Notes: a model not told the origin generated them from the letters alone. Shown: positions 41,756 to 49,155, counted from the first letter of the stretch. The stretch: DNA of 58,209 bases from Weissella fangxianensis (GCF_024718545.1 NZ_JAMXDB010000009.1:1-58209), one strand, 5' to 3'. Translations and numbers: made by a program.

Positions 41756-42340
41756 TTATTCGTTTAACCACTTGATTAGGTTTTTCTTTTGTTGTTCGTT
41801 CATATTGTTGTTAATATCAGCAAAGCTAGTAATTGAATGACCTGAAATACCGTTGATTGCTTGATACATTGCATCAGCAGTCACACTATGTTTTTGCTGA
41901 TAACGTTGCGCAGCTTCATTGAATTGGTGATTGAAGTCGCCACTGCTTTGCGTGGTGTTACGGTTATCCATGCTATCTGCGTCTTTGGTATCATCAATTG
42001 CAAATAAACCGTTCAAGGCGTATTTCCTAGCATAAGATGATGCAGCCCCTGTTATTTGTGACGGATCCATTCCTTTTTTGTTGTCCGCCTCTCGTGCGTA
42101 ACCAGTTGTCGATACCTTTTCACCTTCGCTATTGGTAATTGTTGCCGTTGCTTTTACATATATACGATCGCCAACTAGTACAATTTCATCGCTTGTGGTT
42201 ATGTCAACTTTTAAGTCTCTGATGTATTGTTTCAACGCTGCTTGAATGTCTTCAACATTACGATATTTGTATTTTCCAAAGCTGTTATATTGACTCTTAG
42301 GAGCGTTTAATTCGCCTTGGATAATTGATAACTCTTTCAA
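41756..42340 (-). CDS. ERF-family single-strand annealing recombinase
   Basis: 194 residues. The ERF signature GAASSYARKYALNGLFAIDD lies near residues 103-122, with SFGKYKYRNVEDIQ earlier. It anneals complementary strands for phage recombination and circularisation. It is paired with ssb and Gp157 as in many lactic phages. ATG overlaps the preceding small gene. Confidence 0.93.
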   Translation of the reverse strand: MKELSIIQGELNAPKSQYNSFGKYKYRNVEDIQAALKQYIRDLKVDITTSDEIVLVGDRIYVKATATITNSEGEKVSTTGYAREADNKKGMDPSQITGAASSYARKYALNGLFAIDDTKDADSMDNRNTTQSSGDFNHQFNEAAQRYQQKHSVTADAMYQAINGISGHSITSFADINNNMNEQQKKNLIKWLNE

Positions 42341-42549
42341 AGCGTTTTCCTTTCTAATTTCATTAGTTTTGCCATTTCAATTTGTGTCTTTTTCATCTTT
42401 TCAATTAACAAATAACTATCTTGATAAACAAAGACCTCATCACCTTCTACCAATGAATAACCGAATAAGTCATTACCAACTGGTTTCTTCAATGTATCTG
42501 GTGTAAAAAAGTTGCGATCCATGAATTCCTGTGCATAATCTCGTTCCAT
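42337..42549 (-). CDS. Hypothetical phage protein (70 residues)
   Basis: Opens MERDYAQEFMDRNFFTPDTL. Basic helical C-terminus (MKKTQIEMAKLMKLERK). Overlaps the recombinase start by four bases. Function unknown; conserved position between Gp157 and ERF suggests a recombination accessory. Confidence 0.65.
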   Translation of the reverse strand: MERDYAQEFMDRNFFTPDTLKKPVGNDLFGYSLVEGDEVFVYQDSYLLIEKMKKTQIEMAKLMKLERKTL

Positions 42550-42563
42550 TTAGCACCTCACAT

Positions 42564-43040
42564 TTAGCGAATACGGAGCGATTGAGACGTTTTAAGCTCT
42601 GCCCCATTAATTACCCGACCCGCTTTTAAATCGTCCTTAATCGCTTGTTTATCGTACTTTCGTACTGATTCAACTGTGTAATACTTCTGCGGTATCAACT
42701 GTTCATCAGTCAATTGCAGACTTGGTGCATTTCGTTGAATATTGAAACTAAACAAATCTGTTTTTACCTTTTTGCGATCCAAACGTTCCATATTATCTTG
42801 CAAATATGATTTCAAACTTTTAATTTTATTTTCAGCAACACGGCGCTTATCAGCTAAACGTTTTTCTTCTTTCTTATATCCTTCAACATCAGCAGTTAGA
42901 TTTTGGATGAGGAAACCGATGTTGTTTGCTTTGATGTCAATTTCTTCATCGATTGCATCAAGCGTATCTAGCCAAGTATCTTCATCTAGATCCATGTCAT
43001 AGACATGTTGCCAATTGCTTGTTAAGTCGTATAAATTCAT
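42564..43040 (-). CDS. Siphovirus Gp157-family protein
   Basis: 158 residues: helical N-terminal part (NLYDLTSNWQHVYDM), a coiled coil rich in Lys and Glu (about 55-90) and a C-terminal basic segment ending TSQSLRIR. This matches Gp157 of Streptococcus thermophilus phages, linked to phage resistance and recombination. First of the recombination cluster. Confidence 0.88.
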   Translation of the reverse strand: MNLYDLTSNWQHVYDMDLDEDTWLDTLDAIDEEIDIKANNIGFLIQNLTADVEGYKKEEKRLADKRRVAENKIKSLKSYLQDNMERLDRKKVKTDLFSFNIQRNAPSLQLTDEQLIPQKYYTVESVRKYDKQAIKDDLKAGRVINGAELKTSQSLRIR

Positions 43041-43171
43041 CGTACTTCCTCCTGAAATTTGATATACGTTGTGTTTGGCGCTTTACGCCAATCGTCATGA
43101 TATGAGCTTTCAAAATAATGAACTTCCTTGCCTGTATCTAATACAGCCCATGTCTCATATTTCTTTGTCAT
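43037..43171 (-). CDS. Hypothetical phage protein (44 residues)
   Basis: Opens MTKKYETWAVLDTGKEVHYF. Its stop overlaps the Gp157 ATG (CGATGA), and an AGGAGG for Gp157 lies inside it. Small beta-rich proteins like this are frequent in early operons. Not recognised. Confidence 0.55.
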   Translation of the reverse strand: MTKKYETWAVLDTGKEVHYFESSYHDDWRKAPNTTYIKFQEEVR

Positions 43172-43219
43172 ATATCGTTCTCCGTGTTATTCTTAGAGGG
43201 TAATTTGTCTCCAAGCTAA

Positions 43220-43441
43220 TTACCCGAACGTCTGACCAGTGCCATGGTTAGACGTTTTTTCGTGTCCGATTAAGTAATCAACTGATACATCAAAGTAATC
43301 AGCTAATTTGATTAGTACATCTATACGTGGTTCACGCTTTTCATTTTCATAGTTTGCAACTGTGCCATTTGATACACCAATAGCATCAGAAACATTTTGT
43401 AAAGTTTCATGCCTTTGTTTACGTAATTCTTTCAATCTCAT
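43220..43441 (-). CDS. XRE-family helix-turn-helix regulator
   Basis: 73 residues, a single Cro/CI-type domain: MRLKELRKQRHETLQNVSDA then IGVSNGTVANYENEKREP. ATG 43441 overlaps the stop of the upstream gene as ATGA, so it is preferred over 43456. It may control early gene timing. No oligomerisation domain beyond a short tail. Confidence 0.85.
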   Translation of the reverse strand: MRLKELRKQRHETLQNVSDAIGVSNGTVANYENEKREPRIDVLIKLADYFDVSVDYLIGHEKTSNHGTGQTFG

Positions 43442-43803
43442 TGTTCTGCTCTCCACTTGTATTCATACATCAATCCCTTGAGCGTATATGGTGAAATGCC
43501 AGTTTGTTCAGATACTTTTTTATACAACTCTTCGAGTTCGTTGCCTCGTGCATCTGGTTGCTTATCACGATATGACTTAAAAAATGACTTAAAAATTTTG
43601 TAATTAGCTTCCCACTTTTGGTGTATTTCTTTGTCATGCTTGCGTGACTTCGCTATTGAGTTTTCTTTTTTCCAACTCAATGTTCTATACCCATTTATGA
43701 GTTGCTTTTCACTACTAGCTGGCAAGCTCACTAAGTCTTTTGATTTTGAAAAACCATGATGTAAGTTGCCTACACCTGTTGATCCGATGTCATAATCTGC
43801 CAT
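43438..43803 (-). CDS. Hypothetical phage protein (121 residues)
   Basis: A basic, Lys-rich, helical protein (AKSRKHDKEIHQKWEANYKI) without recognised motifs. It overlaps the XRE gene. Could be a DNA-binding accessory protein. Confidence 0.6.
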   Translation of the reverse strand: MADYDIGSTGVGNLHHGFSKSKDLVSLPASSEKQLINGYRTLSWKKENSIAKSRKHDKEIHQKWEANYKIFKSFFKSYRDKQPDARGNELEELYKKVSEQTGISPYTLKGLMYEYKWRAEQ

Positions 43804-43804
43804 G

Positions 43805-44026
43805 TTATTTCCTCTCTAATAGTCGCTTATCAGCAGTTGCCTTACCGTCAGTGATGCATGTTAATCCATAGCTGATTGCTCGCATGATGCCTTTAATAAA
43901 CCACCAAATTTGAACCCTGTATGTGTAAGCTAGATAGATTGCACACATCACGATAATCGTTGGCAAAATCGCTGCTAATGTCGCCATGCCTAGTAACTGA
44001 ATGAACATTGCCACTTCTGCTAACAT
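43805..44026 (-). CDS. Small phage membrane protein (73 residues)
   Basis: One or two membrane helices (LLGMATLAAILPTIIVMCAIYLAY in residues 11-34) followed by an amphipathic segment and basic tail (DKRLLERK). Not recognised. Confidence 0.6.
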   Translation of the reverse strand: MLAEVAMFIQLLGMATLAAILPTIIVMCAIYLAYTYRVQIWWFIKGIMRAISYGLTCITDGKATADKRLLERK

Positions 44027-44039
44027 GTCTTACTCCTTT

Positions 44040-44237
44040 CTAATACCAATTGCTGAATTTACTGAAACGTACCACATCATGGTATGAATACGTGATAGTA
44101 CGTTCATTAGGTGTTTTGTCAGGGACATTACGTTGGAACAATTCAGTGGGTTTAATCTTAAATCTGAAAGTGTTCACGCTTACCCCTAAAATCTTGCACG
44201 CTTCCTTTTGCGTGACCTTGCGGTTGTCATCTGGCAT
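44040..44237 (-). CDS. Small helix-turn-helix DNA-binding protein (excisionase-like)
   Basis: 65 residues: KVTQKEACKILGVSVNTFRF is a MerR/excisionase-style helix-turn-helix, followed by a wing-like segment (NERTITYSYHDVVRF). It could act as the excisionase or an early regulator, although it lies far from the integrase. Its 5' region overlaps the promoter of the rightward 44322 gene. Confidence 0.65.
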   Translation of the reverse strand: MPDDNRKVTQKEACKILGVSVNTFRFKIKPTELFQRNVPDKTPNERTITYSYHDVVRFSKFSNWY

Positions 44238-44260
44238 GGTTTGTCTCCTTTCTTTATTGC

Positions 44261-44266
44261 TATAAT
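44261..44266 (+). promoter_or_regulatory. Extended -10 promoter of the 44322 gene
   Basis: TGCTATAAT (extended -10) on the plus strand upstream of the duplicated leader. No good -35 is needed for extended -10 promoters. Confidence 0.6.
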
Positions 44267-44271
44267 TAATT

Positions 44272-44311
44272 TTGTGAGTGTCGCAATTCTCCCCTACATT
44301 GATGAAAGGAA
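44272..44311 (+). repeat. Duplicated 40-bp leader, copy 1
   Basis: 39 of 40 bases are identical to 46600-46639. Both copies lie between an extended -10 box and the start of a small plus-strand gene, and end in the ribosome site GAAAGGAA. Confidence 0.9.
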
Positions 44312-44321
44312 AAGTAACGTG

Positions 44322-44537
44322 ATGTATAACAAAATACTTTCTCTTCTGAAAGATAACGTGGTTTTATCTATCACTATGTCATCTGGTAATGTCTTTACAG
44401 TTTTGGGTTATGAAAGAGCAGTTACCGAAAAAATTAAATCACCTGTAATTGCAGTTCGTACGACAAATAAAAAGTATTTATTATTTATCAATACTGACAT
44501 GATAGAATCTTTTGAAATGATATCTAACGATCGCTAA
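44322..44537 (+). CDS. Small plus-strand phage gene nested in the early operon (71 residues)
   Basis: MYNKILSLLKDNVVLSITMS..., ending EMISNDR; mixed alpha/beta, no motif recognised. It has its own extended -10 promoter and ribosome site, faces against the surrounding operon, and its 3' end overlaps the convergent 44524 gene by 14 bp. Independent transcription suggests expression in the lysogen. An upstream in-frame GTG would add a peptide shared with the 46644 gene. Confidence 0.65.
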   Translation: MYNKILSLLKDNVVLSITMSSGNVFTVLGYERAVTEKIKSPVIAVRTTNKKYLLFINTDMIESFEMISNDR

Positions 44538-44772
44538 AATATTTTTTAATCTGATTTTCCGTCATTGATCTTGGTTCTTTTTTATCTGTTACCAATTTTT
44601 GGAAAAGCATTTCATTTGCGAGATGAAGTGCTTTTTCTTTTTGTTCATAAGACAAGTCAGTCATGCCATTCAATCGTTCAAAAATATCCATTGCCAAGAT
44701 GGCAGCTTTGTCTCCTCTTTTTACTTTATCTTCCACAGTGGTAAAAGCTGGTAACTTATAGTATGAGTGCAT
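44524..44772 (-). CDS. Hypothetical phage protein (82 residues)
   Basis: Opens MHSYYKLPAFTTVEDKVKRG, helical (GDKAAILAMDIFERLNGM). Convergent overlap with the plus-strand gene. Function unknown. Confidence 0.6.
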   Translation of the reverse strand: MHSYYKLPAFTTVEDKVKRGDKAAILAMDIFERLNGMTDLSYEQKEKALHLANEMLFQKLVTDKKEPRSMTENQIKKYFSDR

Positions 44773-44806
44773 CTCTTACACCTCCAATTCAGTTTGTAAG
44801 TTCATT

Positions 44807-45070
44807 CTAAAATTTAAATTTAGCCTCAATACCCATATCCTTAGCTAAATCTTCCATTGCGTCAGTTAGTTGAGTGAAGTTATCTATGACACTTACGTTT
44901 AGACTTACATCTTCCGTTGTGTCATGTTTCAAACTGCTCATATCCGCTTCATGCATAGCGACTAGCAAATCATTAGATAATTGGATAATGCCGTATTTAT
45001 CAGGTACAAGTGTTGTTGCTCGCACATAGTTGTCGGTTTGTAGTGCTGGGTGTGTTTTGTATTGAGTCAT
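44807..45070 (-). CDS. Hypothetical phage protein (87 residues)
   Basis: Opens MTQYKTHPALQTDNYVRATT, acidic C-terminal helix. Immediately downstream of the antirepressor. Not recognised. Confidence 0.6.
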   Translation of the reverse strand: MTQYKTHPALQTDNYVRATTLVPDKYGIIQLSNDLLVAMHEADMSSLKHDTTEDVSLNVSVIDNFTQLTDAMEDLAKDMGIEAKFKF

Positions 45071-45072
45071 AA

Positions 45073-45840
45073 TTAATTCTCTCTTTCAATTGTTGGTAAG
45101 ATGTCATTTTCTTTCAGCAAGCTGTAGATAAATACACGTCCCTTTTGCGTCCATTTAGTATTCATTTTTACATCACTACTTCCATCTTTTTTGGTGATGT
45201 CAACCGTTGTGCTGAACGTATATCCTTTGTCTTGATACTTTGAATAAAGCACCCATTGACCGCCAATTTTGTATTGCACACCTAGATCATGTAACTTGTC
45301 ATTCATTTGCTTAGCTGACCAGCCATAATCTTTTGCAATCTGTGTGATTGTTACTAATGATTTTGATTGCATGATTTTGTCATAATAATCAGCCTTAGGA
45401 CGTGACTCTGAAACCTGTTGTGTGAGCAGTACGTTCTTCTCTCGCTCATTCTTTAATTCCGTTGCTACCTTGATTAAGGTGTCAGGGCTTAATAAGATTT
45501 CTTCAATCTTGTCATTTGTTAGATATGCGCCATGCTTGCGAATGCTTGGTAAGACTTCGGTTGTTACCCAATCTTGAAACTTATCAGCAACTGGACTATT
45601 TGCTTTAATTACTAACTTGTAAAATTGTGGCTCGGTAATAAAATCACCCTTGCTAATTTTCGACACTTCTGTCGAAAGTCCCAAATACTTATTAACTCTG
45701 TTCCAAATTGGATACACTGCACCATTTTTCTTTGTTTCAGAAATTCCAATTCCAATTGCTGCACTTTCTGCATCGAACATTACTTGTCCGTTTACTTCCT
45801 TGACTTTTAAGTTGTCAAAAACTTGAATATTGTTATTCAT
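45073..45840 (-). CDS. Phage antirepressor (BRO-N and KilAC domains)
   Basis: 255 residues. The N-terminal BRO domain is clear (NGQVMFDAESAAIGIGISET, FQDWVTTEVLPSIRKHGAYL), followed by a C-terminal ANT/KilAC domain (VTITQIAKDYGWSAKQMNDK). Antirepressors inactivate CI-like repressors and promote lytic growth. Located early in the leftward operon as expected. Confidence 0.92.
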   Translation of the reverse strand: MNNNIQVFDNLKVKEVNGQVMFDAESAAIGIGISETKKNGAVYPIWNRVNKYLGLSTEVSKISKGDFITEPQFYKLVIKANSPVADKFQDWVTTEVLPSIRKHGAYLTNDKIEEILLSPDTLIKVATELKNEREKNVLLTQQVSESRPKADYYDKIMQSKSLVTITQIAKDYGWSAKQMNDKLHDLGVQYKIGGQWVLYSKYQDKGYTFSTTVDITKKDGSSDVKMNTKWTQKGRVFIYSLLKENDILPTIEREN

Positions 45841-45864
45841 TGTTATTCCTACTTTCTTTGTTGT

Positions 45865-45870
45865 TATAAT
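45865..45870 (+). promoter_or_regulatory. Extended -10 promoter of the 45901 gene
   Basis: TGTTATAAT on the plus strand, 31 bp before ATG 45901. It lies back to back with the antirepressor start region. Confidence 0.6.
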
Positions 45871-45900
45871 TTAGATAAATAAAATAACGAGGTGTACAAC

Positions 45901-46197
45901 ATGGTCTTTCAAAATTACTTAGTACTGCGATACTTACATAATAATCAACCCAGAAAATTAAAATGGTTTCCCGACAAAACTTATTTATTAAATAAGCGTT
46001 ATGTCGTCCGTCATGTTATTAAAACGGAAAAAAATCCAAATACAGGTTCAAGTCAACATATATATGATGATCGTTATGAAATTACTGCAGATGGTGAAGA
46101 TTACCTGCATAGAATTGAAGAAACCAATATGACATCGTTACGTTCGTGGATAGCTATTGTTATTAGCGCCATTGCTCTAGTTATGTCGTTTTTTTAA
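45901..46197 (+). CDS. Small plus-strand phage protein with C-terminal membrane anchor
   Basis: 98 residues from ATG 45901, with GAGGTG nine bases upstream; GTG 45892 is an alternative. A basic N-terminal domain (NQPRKLKWFPDKTYLLN, YEITADGEDYLHRIEE) reads like a winged helix. A hydrophobic tail (WIAIVISAIALVMSFF) would anchor it. It overlaps the convergent 46194 gene by four bases. A membrane-tethered sensor or exclusion protein is possible. Confidence 0.65.
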   Translation: MVFQNYLVLRYLHNNQPRKLKWFPDKTYLLNKRYVVRHVIKTEKNPNTGSSQHIYDDRYEITADGEDYLHRIEETNMTSLRSWIAIVISAIALVMSFF

Positions 46198-46322
46198 TTA
46201 AGTATTGCGAATATTAAGGCGAGAACGGAAAGTATTAGTGCAATATCGCTAAGTATTCCGCTTCGTTGTTTGATGCTATACAGTTCAGCTTCTATCTTTT
46301 TATCTTTTTCACTTTGTGACAT
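46194..46322 (-). CDS. Tail-anchored phage peptide (42 residues)
   Basis: MSQSEKDKKIEAELYSIKQR followed by a hydrophobic C-terminal helix (IALILSVLALIFAIL). A small single-helix protein. Convergent four-base overlap with the plus-strand gene, which also ends in a membrane helix. Confidence 0.6.
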   Translation of the reverse strand: MSQSEKDKKIEAELYSIKQRSGILSDIALILSVLALIFAILN

Positions 46323-46333
46323 GTCGTTTCTCC

Positions 46334-46561
46334 TTATAAATCTGTGATATTAAACAACGTAAAAATCTTTTTACGAATCGCCTTGGATTTAGGTGAGTTC
46401 TCACCGTTAATTGCTCGATTGGTTTGACTAACACCCTCACCAATTAATTTTGCTAATTCGCCTTGGGTCATGTCGTTTCTATCCCAAAGCTCATCTTTAA
46501 TACGCTTTTTTACTTTGCGTTTTAGAGCATCTTGCTCTTCTTCAATTGTTGTTGCAGTCAT
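46334..46561 (-). CDS. Helix-turn-helix (XRE-like) phage regulator
   Basis: 75 residues. DMTQGELAKLIGEGVSQTNR is the helix-turn-helix, with INGENSPKSKAIRKKI after it. AAGGAGG lies seven bases before the ATG. Candidate early-operon regulator or Cro functional equivalent. Confidence 0.75.
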   Translation of the reverse strand: MTATTIEEEQDALKRKVKKRIKDELWDRNDMTQGELAKLIGEGVSQTNRAINGENSPKSKAIRKKIFTLFNITDL

Positions 46562-46586
46562 AGTGCAACCTCCTTTGTTTATTTGT

Positions 46587-46592
46587 GATAAT
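46587..46592 (+). promoter_or_regulatory. Extended -10 promoter of the 46644 gene
   Basis: TGTGATAAT on the plus strand, upstream of leader copy 2. Confidence 0.5.
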
Positions 46593-46599
46593 ATCTAAT

Positions 46600-46639
46600 T
46601 TGTGAGTGTCGCAATTCTCCCCTACACTGATGAAAGGAA
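46600..46639 (+). repeat. Duplicated 40-bp leader, copy 2
   Basis: 39 of 40 bases identical to 44272-44311; the single difference is C for T. Confidence 0.9.
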
Positions 46640-46643
46640 GTAC

Positions 46644-46892
46644 ATGACAATGGAATTGAATTTAAAATTAGCCGATGATGATAAATTCATTATTGAAAAT
46701 AATCAATATGCCTTAGGTAATGGTTCGTACGCTGTAAGACAGGAAACACAAAAAGGTGCAATCATTATTGCTAGTGATAATGGAAACGGTACGATTAATG
46801 TTTCTTCTAATTTTGTTTTAAATCAAAACGGCACTGACATTACTATTGATTACACAAAGCCAAACCCTAACTTTGTTGACCCTGCAAAGTAA
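46644..46892 (+). CDS. Small plus-strand phage gene nested in the early operon (82 residues)
   Basis: From ATG 46644 (MTMELNLKLADDDKF); ATG 46650 is an alternative. Beta-rich, with NGNGTINVSSNFVLNQNGTD; no family recognised. It has its own promoter and duplicated leader and overlaps the convergent 46867 gene by 26 bp. Confidence 0.65.
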   Translation: MTMELNLKLADDDKFIIENNQYALGNGSYAVRQETQKGAIIIASDNGNGTINVSSNFVLNQNGTDITIDYTKPNPNFVDPAK

Positions 46893-47004
46893 TTTGACCA
46901 TTAAGCGTTACTTTTTCTGATTTAATAATCATGTGACGCTTATCAATAATTTCGATTGAACATTTACCATCTGGCGATAGTTCAATCGTTTTTTGTTTAC
47001 TCAT
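46867..47004 (-). CDS. First gene of the leftward early operon (45 residues)
   Basis: MSKQKTIELSPDGKCSIEII and a beta-rich remainder. AGGAGG lies eight bases before ATG 47004, close behind the early promoter region. It occupies the Cro position but lacks a visible helix-turn-helix. Unknown function. Confidence 0.65.
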   Translation of the reverse strand: MSKQKTIELSPDGKCSIEIIDKRHMIIKSEKVTLNGQITLQGQQS

Positions 47005-47052
47005 CTTTATGACCTCCTTTCTGTTTATTTATTATCAAGTTGTTGATTAAAA

Positions 47053-47068
47053 TTAGCATTCGTGCTAA
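47053..47068. promoter_or_regulatory. Operator O1 of the genetic switch
   Basis: Palindrome TTAGCATTCGTGCTAA upstream of the leftward early genes, close to a GATAAT -10 box on the minus strand. Confidence 0.65.
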
Positions 47069-47181
47069 TATAATTGCATAGAAAAACAAACGCAGAAACC
47101 CTATATATCAACATTCGCTCGCCAAAGCTTTGATTATTTTAGGTCTGTTTTTTGTTGCTCAATTACTTGATAAATATATTA

Positions 47182-47198
47182 TTGCGCACTTGTGCTAA
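47182..47198. promoter_or_regulatory. Operator O2 of the genetic switch
   Basis: TTGCGCACTTGTGCTAA, a 17-bp partial palindrome sharing TGCTAA with O1. It overlaps the likely start region of a rightward promoter (TTGCTC-16-TATTAT, about 47155-47182). Confidence 0.6.
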
Positions 47199-47211
47199 TA
47201 AGTCAACTTTT

Positions 47212-47228
47212 TTACGCATATTTGCTAA
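47212..47228. promoter_or_regulatory. Operator O3 of the genetic switch
   Basis: TTACGCATATTTGCTAA, matching O2 in most half-site positions and lying 30 bp from it, just before the repressor gene. Confidence 0.6.
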
Positions 47229-47259
47229 TTATATTTGTCTACTCAGGAGAAATACTGAT

Positions 47260-47604
47260 ATGACAACGTTTGAACGTATAAAAGAAATTTCGAAAAATAA
47301 GGGTTATTCACTTTCTAAGTTAAACGACCTTGCAGGGTTAGGAACCAACAGCATCTACCATTGGCGTGACAAAACTCCTTCAACAGATTCTCTGAAAAAA
47401 GTTGCTGACGTCCTTGGCGTATCAGTCGACTACCTATTAGGTAACACTGACGATATGCACGCTAATAAAGATAAGGATATGCCAGTTGATTTAGAAGAGA
47501 CACTAAGTAAACTTGGCCCTTCTGTTTCATTCGGTGGTAAAGAGCTTACTGATGATCAAAAGCTAAAATTATACGAAATGGCAAAGTTGATGTTTGGTGA
47601 CTAA
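47260..47604 (+). CDS. CI-like phage repressor
   Basis: 114 residues: an N-terminal XRE helix-turn-helix (GYSLSKLNDLAGLGTNSIYH) and SVDYLLGNTDD, then a short acidic linker and C-terminal helix (DQKLKLYEMAKLMFGD). It has no LexA-type self-cleavage domain, so induction probably depends on the adjoining ImmA-type protease and the antirepressor. ATG 47260 with AGGAG upstream; the longer frame starts inside the operator region. Confidence 0.9.
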   Translation: MTTFERIKEISKNKGYSLSKLNDLAGLGTNSIYHWRDKTPSTDSLKKVADVLGVSVDYLLGNTDDMHANKDKDMPVDLEETLSKLGPSVSFGGKELTDDQKLKLYEMAKLMFGD

Positions 47605-48015
47605 ATGAATGAAGAATATTTAAAAGATGAGCTTCTTGCTCTAGCATATCGACAAGATATTGATGTTTTAGACATTGATACCAGTGATGAATATGCACCA
47701 GATATTGCTTTCCCTTTTATTAGAAAAATCATGATGAACCCTAATTTTTCAACTAGTTATAAATATTGTTTCCGTTTAGCTCATGAAGTCGCTCATATTC
47801 TATATGGTGATAATAGTTCACTACCCTATTACAGATTTTCCCCATTATTTATGAAGGTTGAAGAAAACTCTGCCAATAACCATGCAGTTGAAATGATCGC
47901 TAATATTGTTTACAGAGATGTACCACTAGAACAGCGAAATTGGCTAGATTTTATGAACTCATTAGGTTTACAGTCTCACTTTGAAGAGTTGGTTAAAGAA
48001 GTTATTTACAAATAA
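47605..48015 (+). CDS. ImmA/IrrE-family metallopeptidase
   Basis: 136 residues with the zinc motif HEVAHILYG (residues 60-68) and the downstream EENSANNHAVEMIA Glu ligand segment. ImmA proteases cleave cognate CI-like repressors on induction. It begins directly after the repressor stop codon, so the two form a switch cassette. Confidence 0.9.
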   Translation: MNEEYLKDELLALAYRQDIDVLDIDTSDEYAPDIAFPFIRKIMMNPNFSTSYKYCFRLAHEVAHILYGDNSSLPYYRFSPLFMKVEENSANNHAVEMIANIVYRDVPLEQRNWLDFMNSLGLQSHFEELVKEVIYK

Positions 48016-48045
48016 AAAACCACCTATTAAGGTGGCATACATAGT

Positions 48046-48082
48046 TGGTTTGAACCATTAGTTAAAGATTTTATTTATGAAT
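48046..48082 (+). pseudogene. Remnant of a second immA 3' end
   Basis: The frame WFEPLVKDFIYE, stop, just downstream of immA resembles the immA end HFEELVKEVIYK, stop. A hairpin (CCACCT/AGGTGG) lies between them. This looks like the leftover 3' end of a replaced allele. Confidence 0.45.
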
Positions 48083-48110
48083 AACAATGTAATATCGAAA
48101 GGAACTAGTT

Positions 48111-48515
48111 TTGAACGATGAAAGAAAACCACCTAATGCCATATTAAATGTGATAGTTACCGCTACTATAAGTACCGTTATTGGTTTGGTGATTAATAAA
48201 ATATCGCATTTAAATGTAAATATAATAATTCTGATAGTCTTTATTACTGCCTTTGTTTTAGCCGTTTACTATGCATTTTATTGGTATAATCAAACAAAAA
48301 TACTTTCAGCTAGTCTATCAGATAAAGAAATGAAATTAGCAGAGAAAAATAAACAGCTAGAAGCAGAAAAAAATTTAAACGACGATTTTGCAAAAGATAT
48401 ACGAAATCTGCAAAGCAGAATTAGTACATTGCAACCTATTGATGAATCGCCATTATTAAAAATCAAAAAAGTACGCGATGGCTATAATTTTAATTCTGAA
48501 ATAACACAAGACTAG
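48111..48515 (+). CDS. Two-helix membrane protein with coiled-coil tail (lysogeny module)
   Basis: 134 residues from TTG 48111 behind AAGGA. Two membrane helices (about 11-30 and 36-59) and a Lys/Glu-rich coiled coil (KEMKLAEKNKQLEAEKNLND). Unknown. Membrane proteins in this position often block superinfecting phage DNA entry. Confidence 0.6.
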   Translation: MNDERKPPNAILNVIVTATISTVIGLVINKISHLNVNIIILIVFITAFVLAVYYAFYWYNQTKILSASLSDKEMKLAEKNKQLEAEKNLNDDFAKDIRNLQSRISTLQPIDESPLLKIKKVRDGYNFNSEITQD

Positions 48516-48673
48516 ACCCAATCAATTTTACTTTCCATATACGGAACGTAAATAATTGCTTTACCATTATCCGTGTCTATTCGAACTGATATTAAATCTT
48601 TATTAATCATCCATTCCAATATTTCCAACACATTTGGTTTTAGTTCAGAATTCGCATTTTTAAATTCAACCAT
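48512..48673 (-). CDS. Small minus-strand gene nested in the lysogeny block (53 residues)
   Basis: MVEFKNANSELKPNVLEILE... ending ESKIDWV. AGGAGG lies nine bases before the ATG. Its stop overlaps the convergent upstream gene's stop in the four bases CTAG, and its ribosome site is the complement of the next gene's. Not recognised; the composition looks coding. Confidence 0.55.
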   Translation of the reverse strand: MVEFKNANSELKPNVLEILEWMINKDLISVRIDTDNGKAIIYVPYMESKIDWV

Positions 48674-48689
48674 TGAAAGGAACCTCCTT

Positions 48690-49103
48690 ATGAATTTTTT
48701 TGAGCCAAAAATAACTAACTTAAGACTATACGGATTTGCAAATAACCCAGACGAGAAAACTACTAGTATAGTTAGTATAACTAATCAAGAAAACAAAGCC
48801 CAATTAAAGTTTGATTTCCATTTGCTATATATTAAGCCAAAAGGAAAATATATATTTAAGATGAGAATACTCAATCGTAATATTGAAATACTTAGTGATC
48901 AAATTCCATTTGAAGCTAATTTGGGCGAAAATGAAAATGATAAGCGAATAATTGGAGATTGTTTTGCTACTGGAATGAACCTAACAGCAAAACAAGTTGC
49001 ATTCAGTGAGGGACCTCATAAATTCATTTTAACACTATGCGATTTAGAAGATAACGTTCTTGATGAAAAAGATGTTTACTTTTATGTTAAATTAACCGAA
49101 TGA
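48690..49103 (+). CDS. Unknown lysogeny-module protein (137 residues)
   Basis: From ATG 48690 (MNFFEPKITNLRLYGFANNP) with AAAGGAA upstream. Soluble and beta-rich, with alternating hydrophobic strands and an Ig-like feel (KFILTLCDLEDNVLDEKDVYF). No family recognised. Strongly AT-rich, suggesting recent gain. Confidence 0.6.
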   Translation: MNFFEPKITNLRLYGFANNPDEKTTSIVSITNQENKAQLKFDFHLLYIKPKGKYIFKMRILNRNIEILSDQIPFEANLGENENDKRIIGDCFATGMNLTAKQVAFSEGPHKFILTLCDLEDNVLDEKDVYFYVKLTE

Positions 49104-49155
49104 AATTACGTGCAAACCTGAACCACGTTAAAAGCTGTTTAAGGAGTATGTTTCT

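Noticed and set aside
44208-44321. Upstream extension of the 44322 gene to 44208
   Set aside because: It would run through the promoter; the ribosome site and ATG at 44322 fit better.
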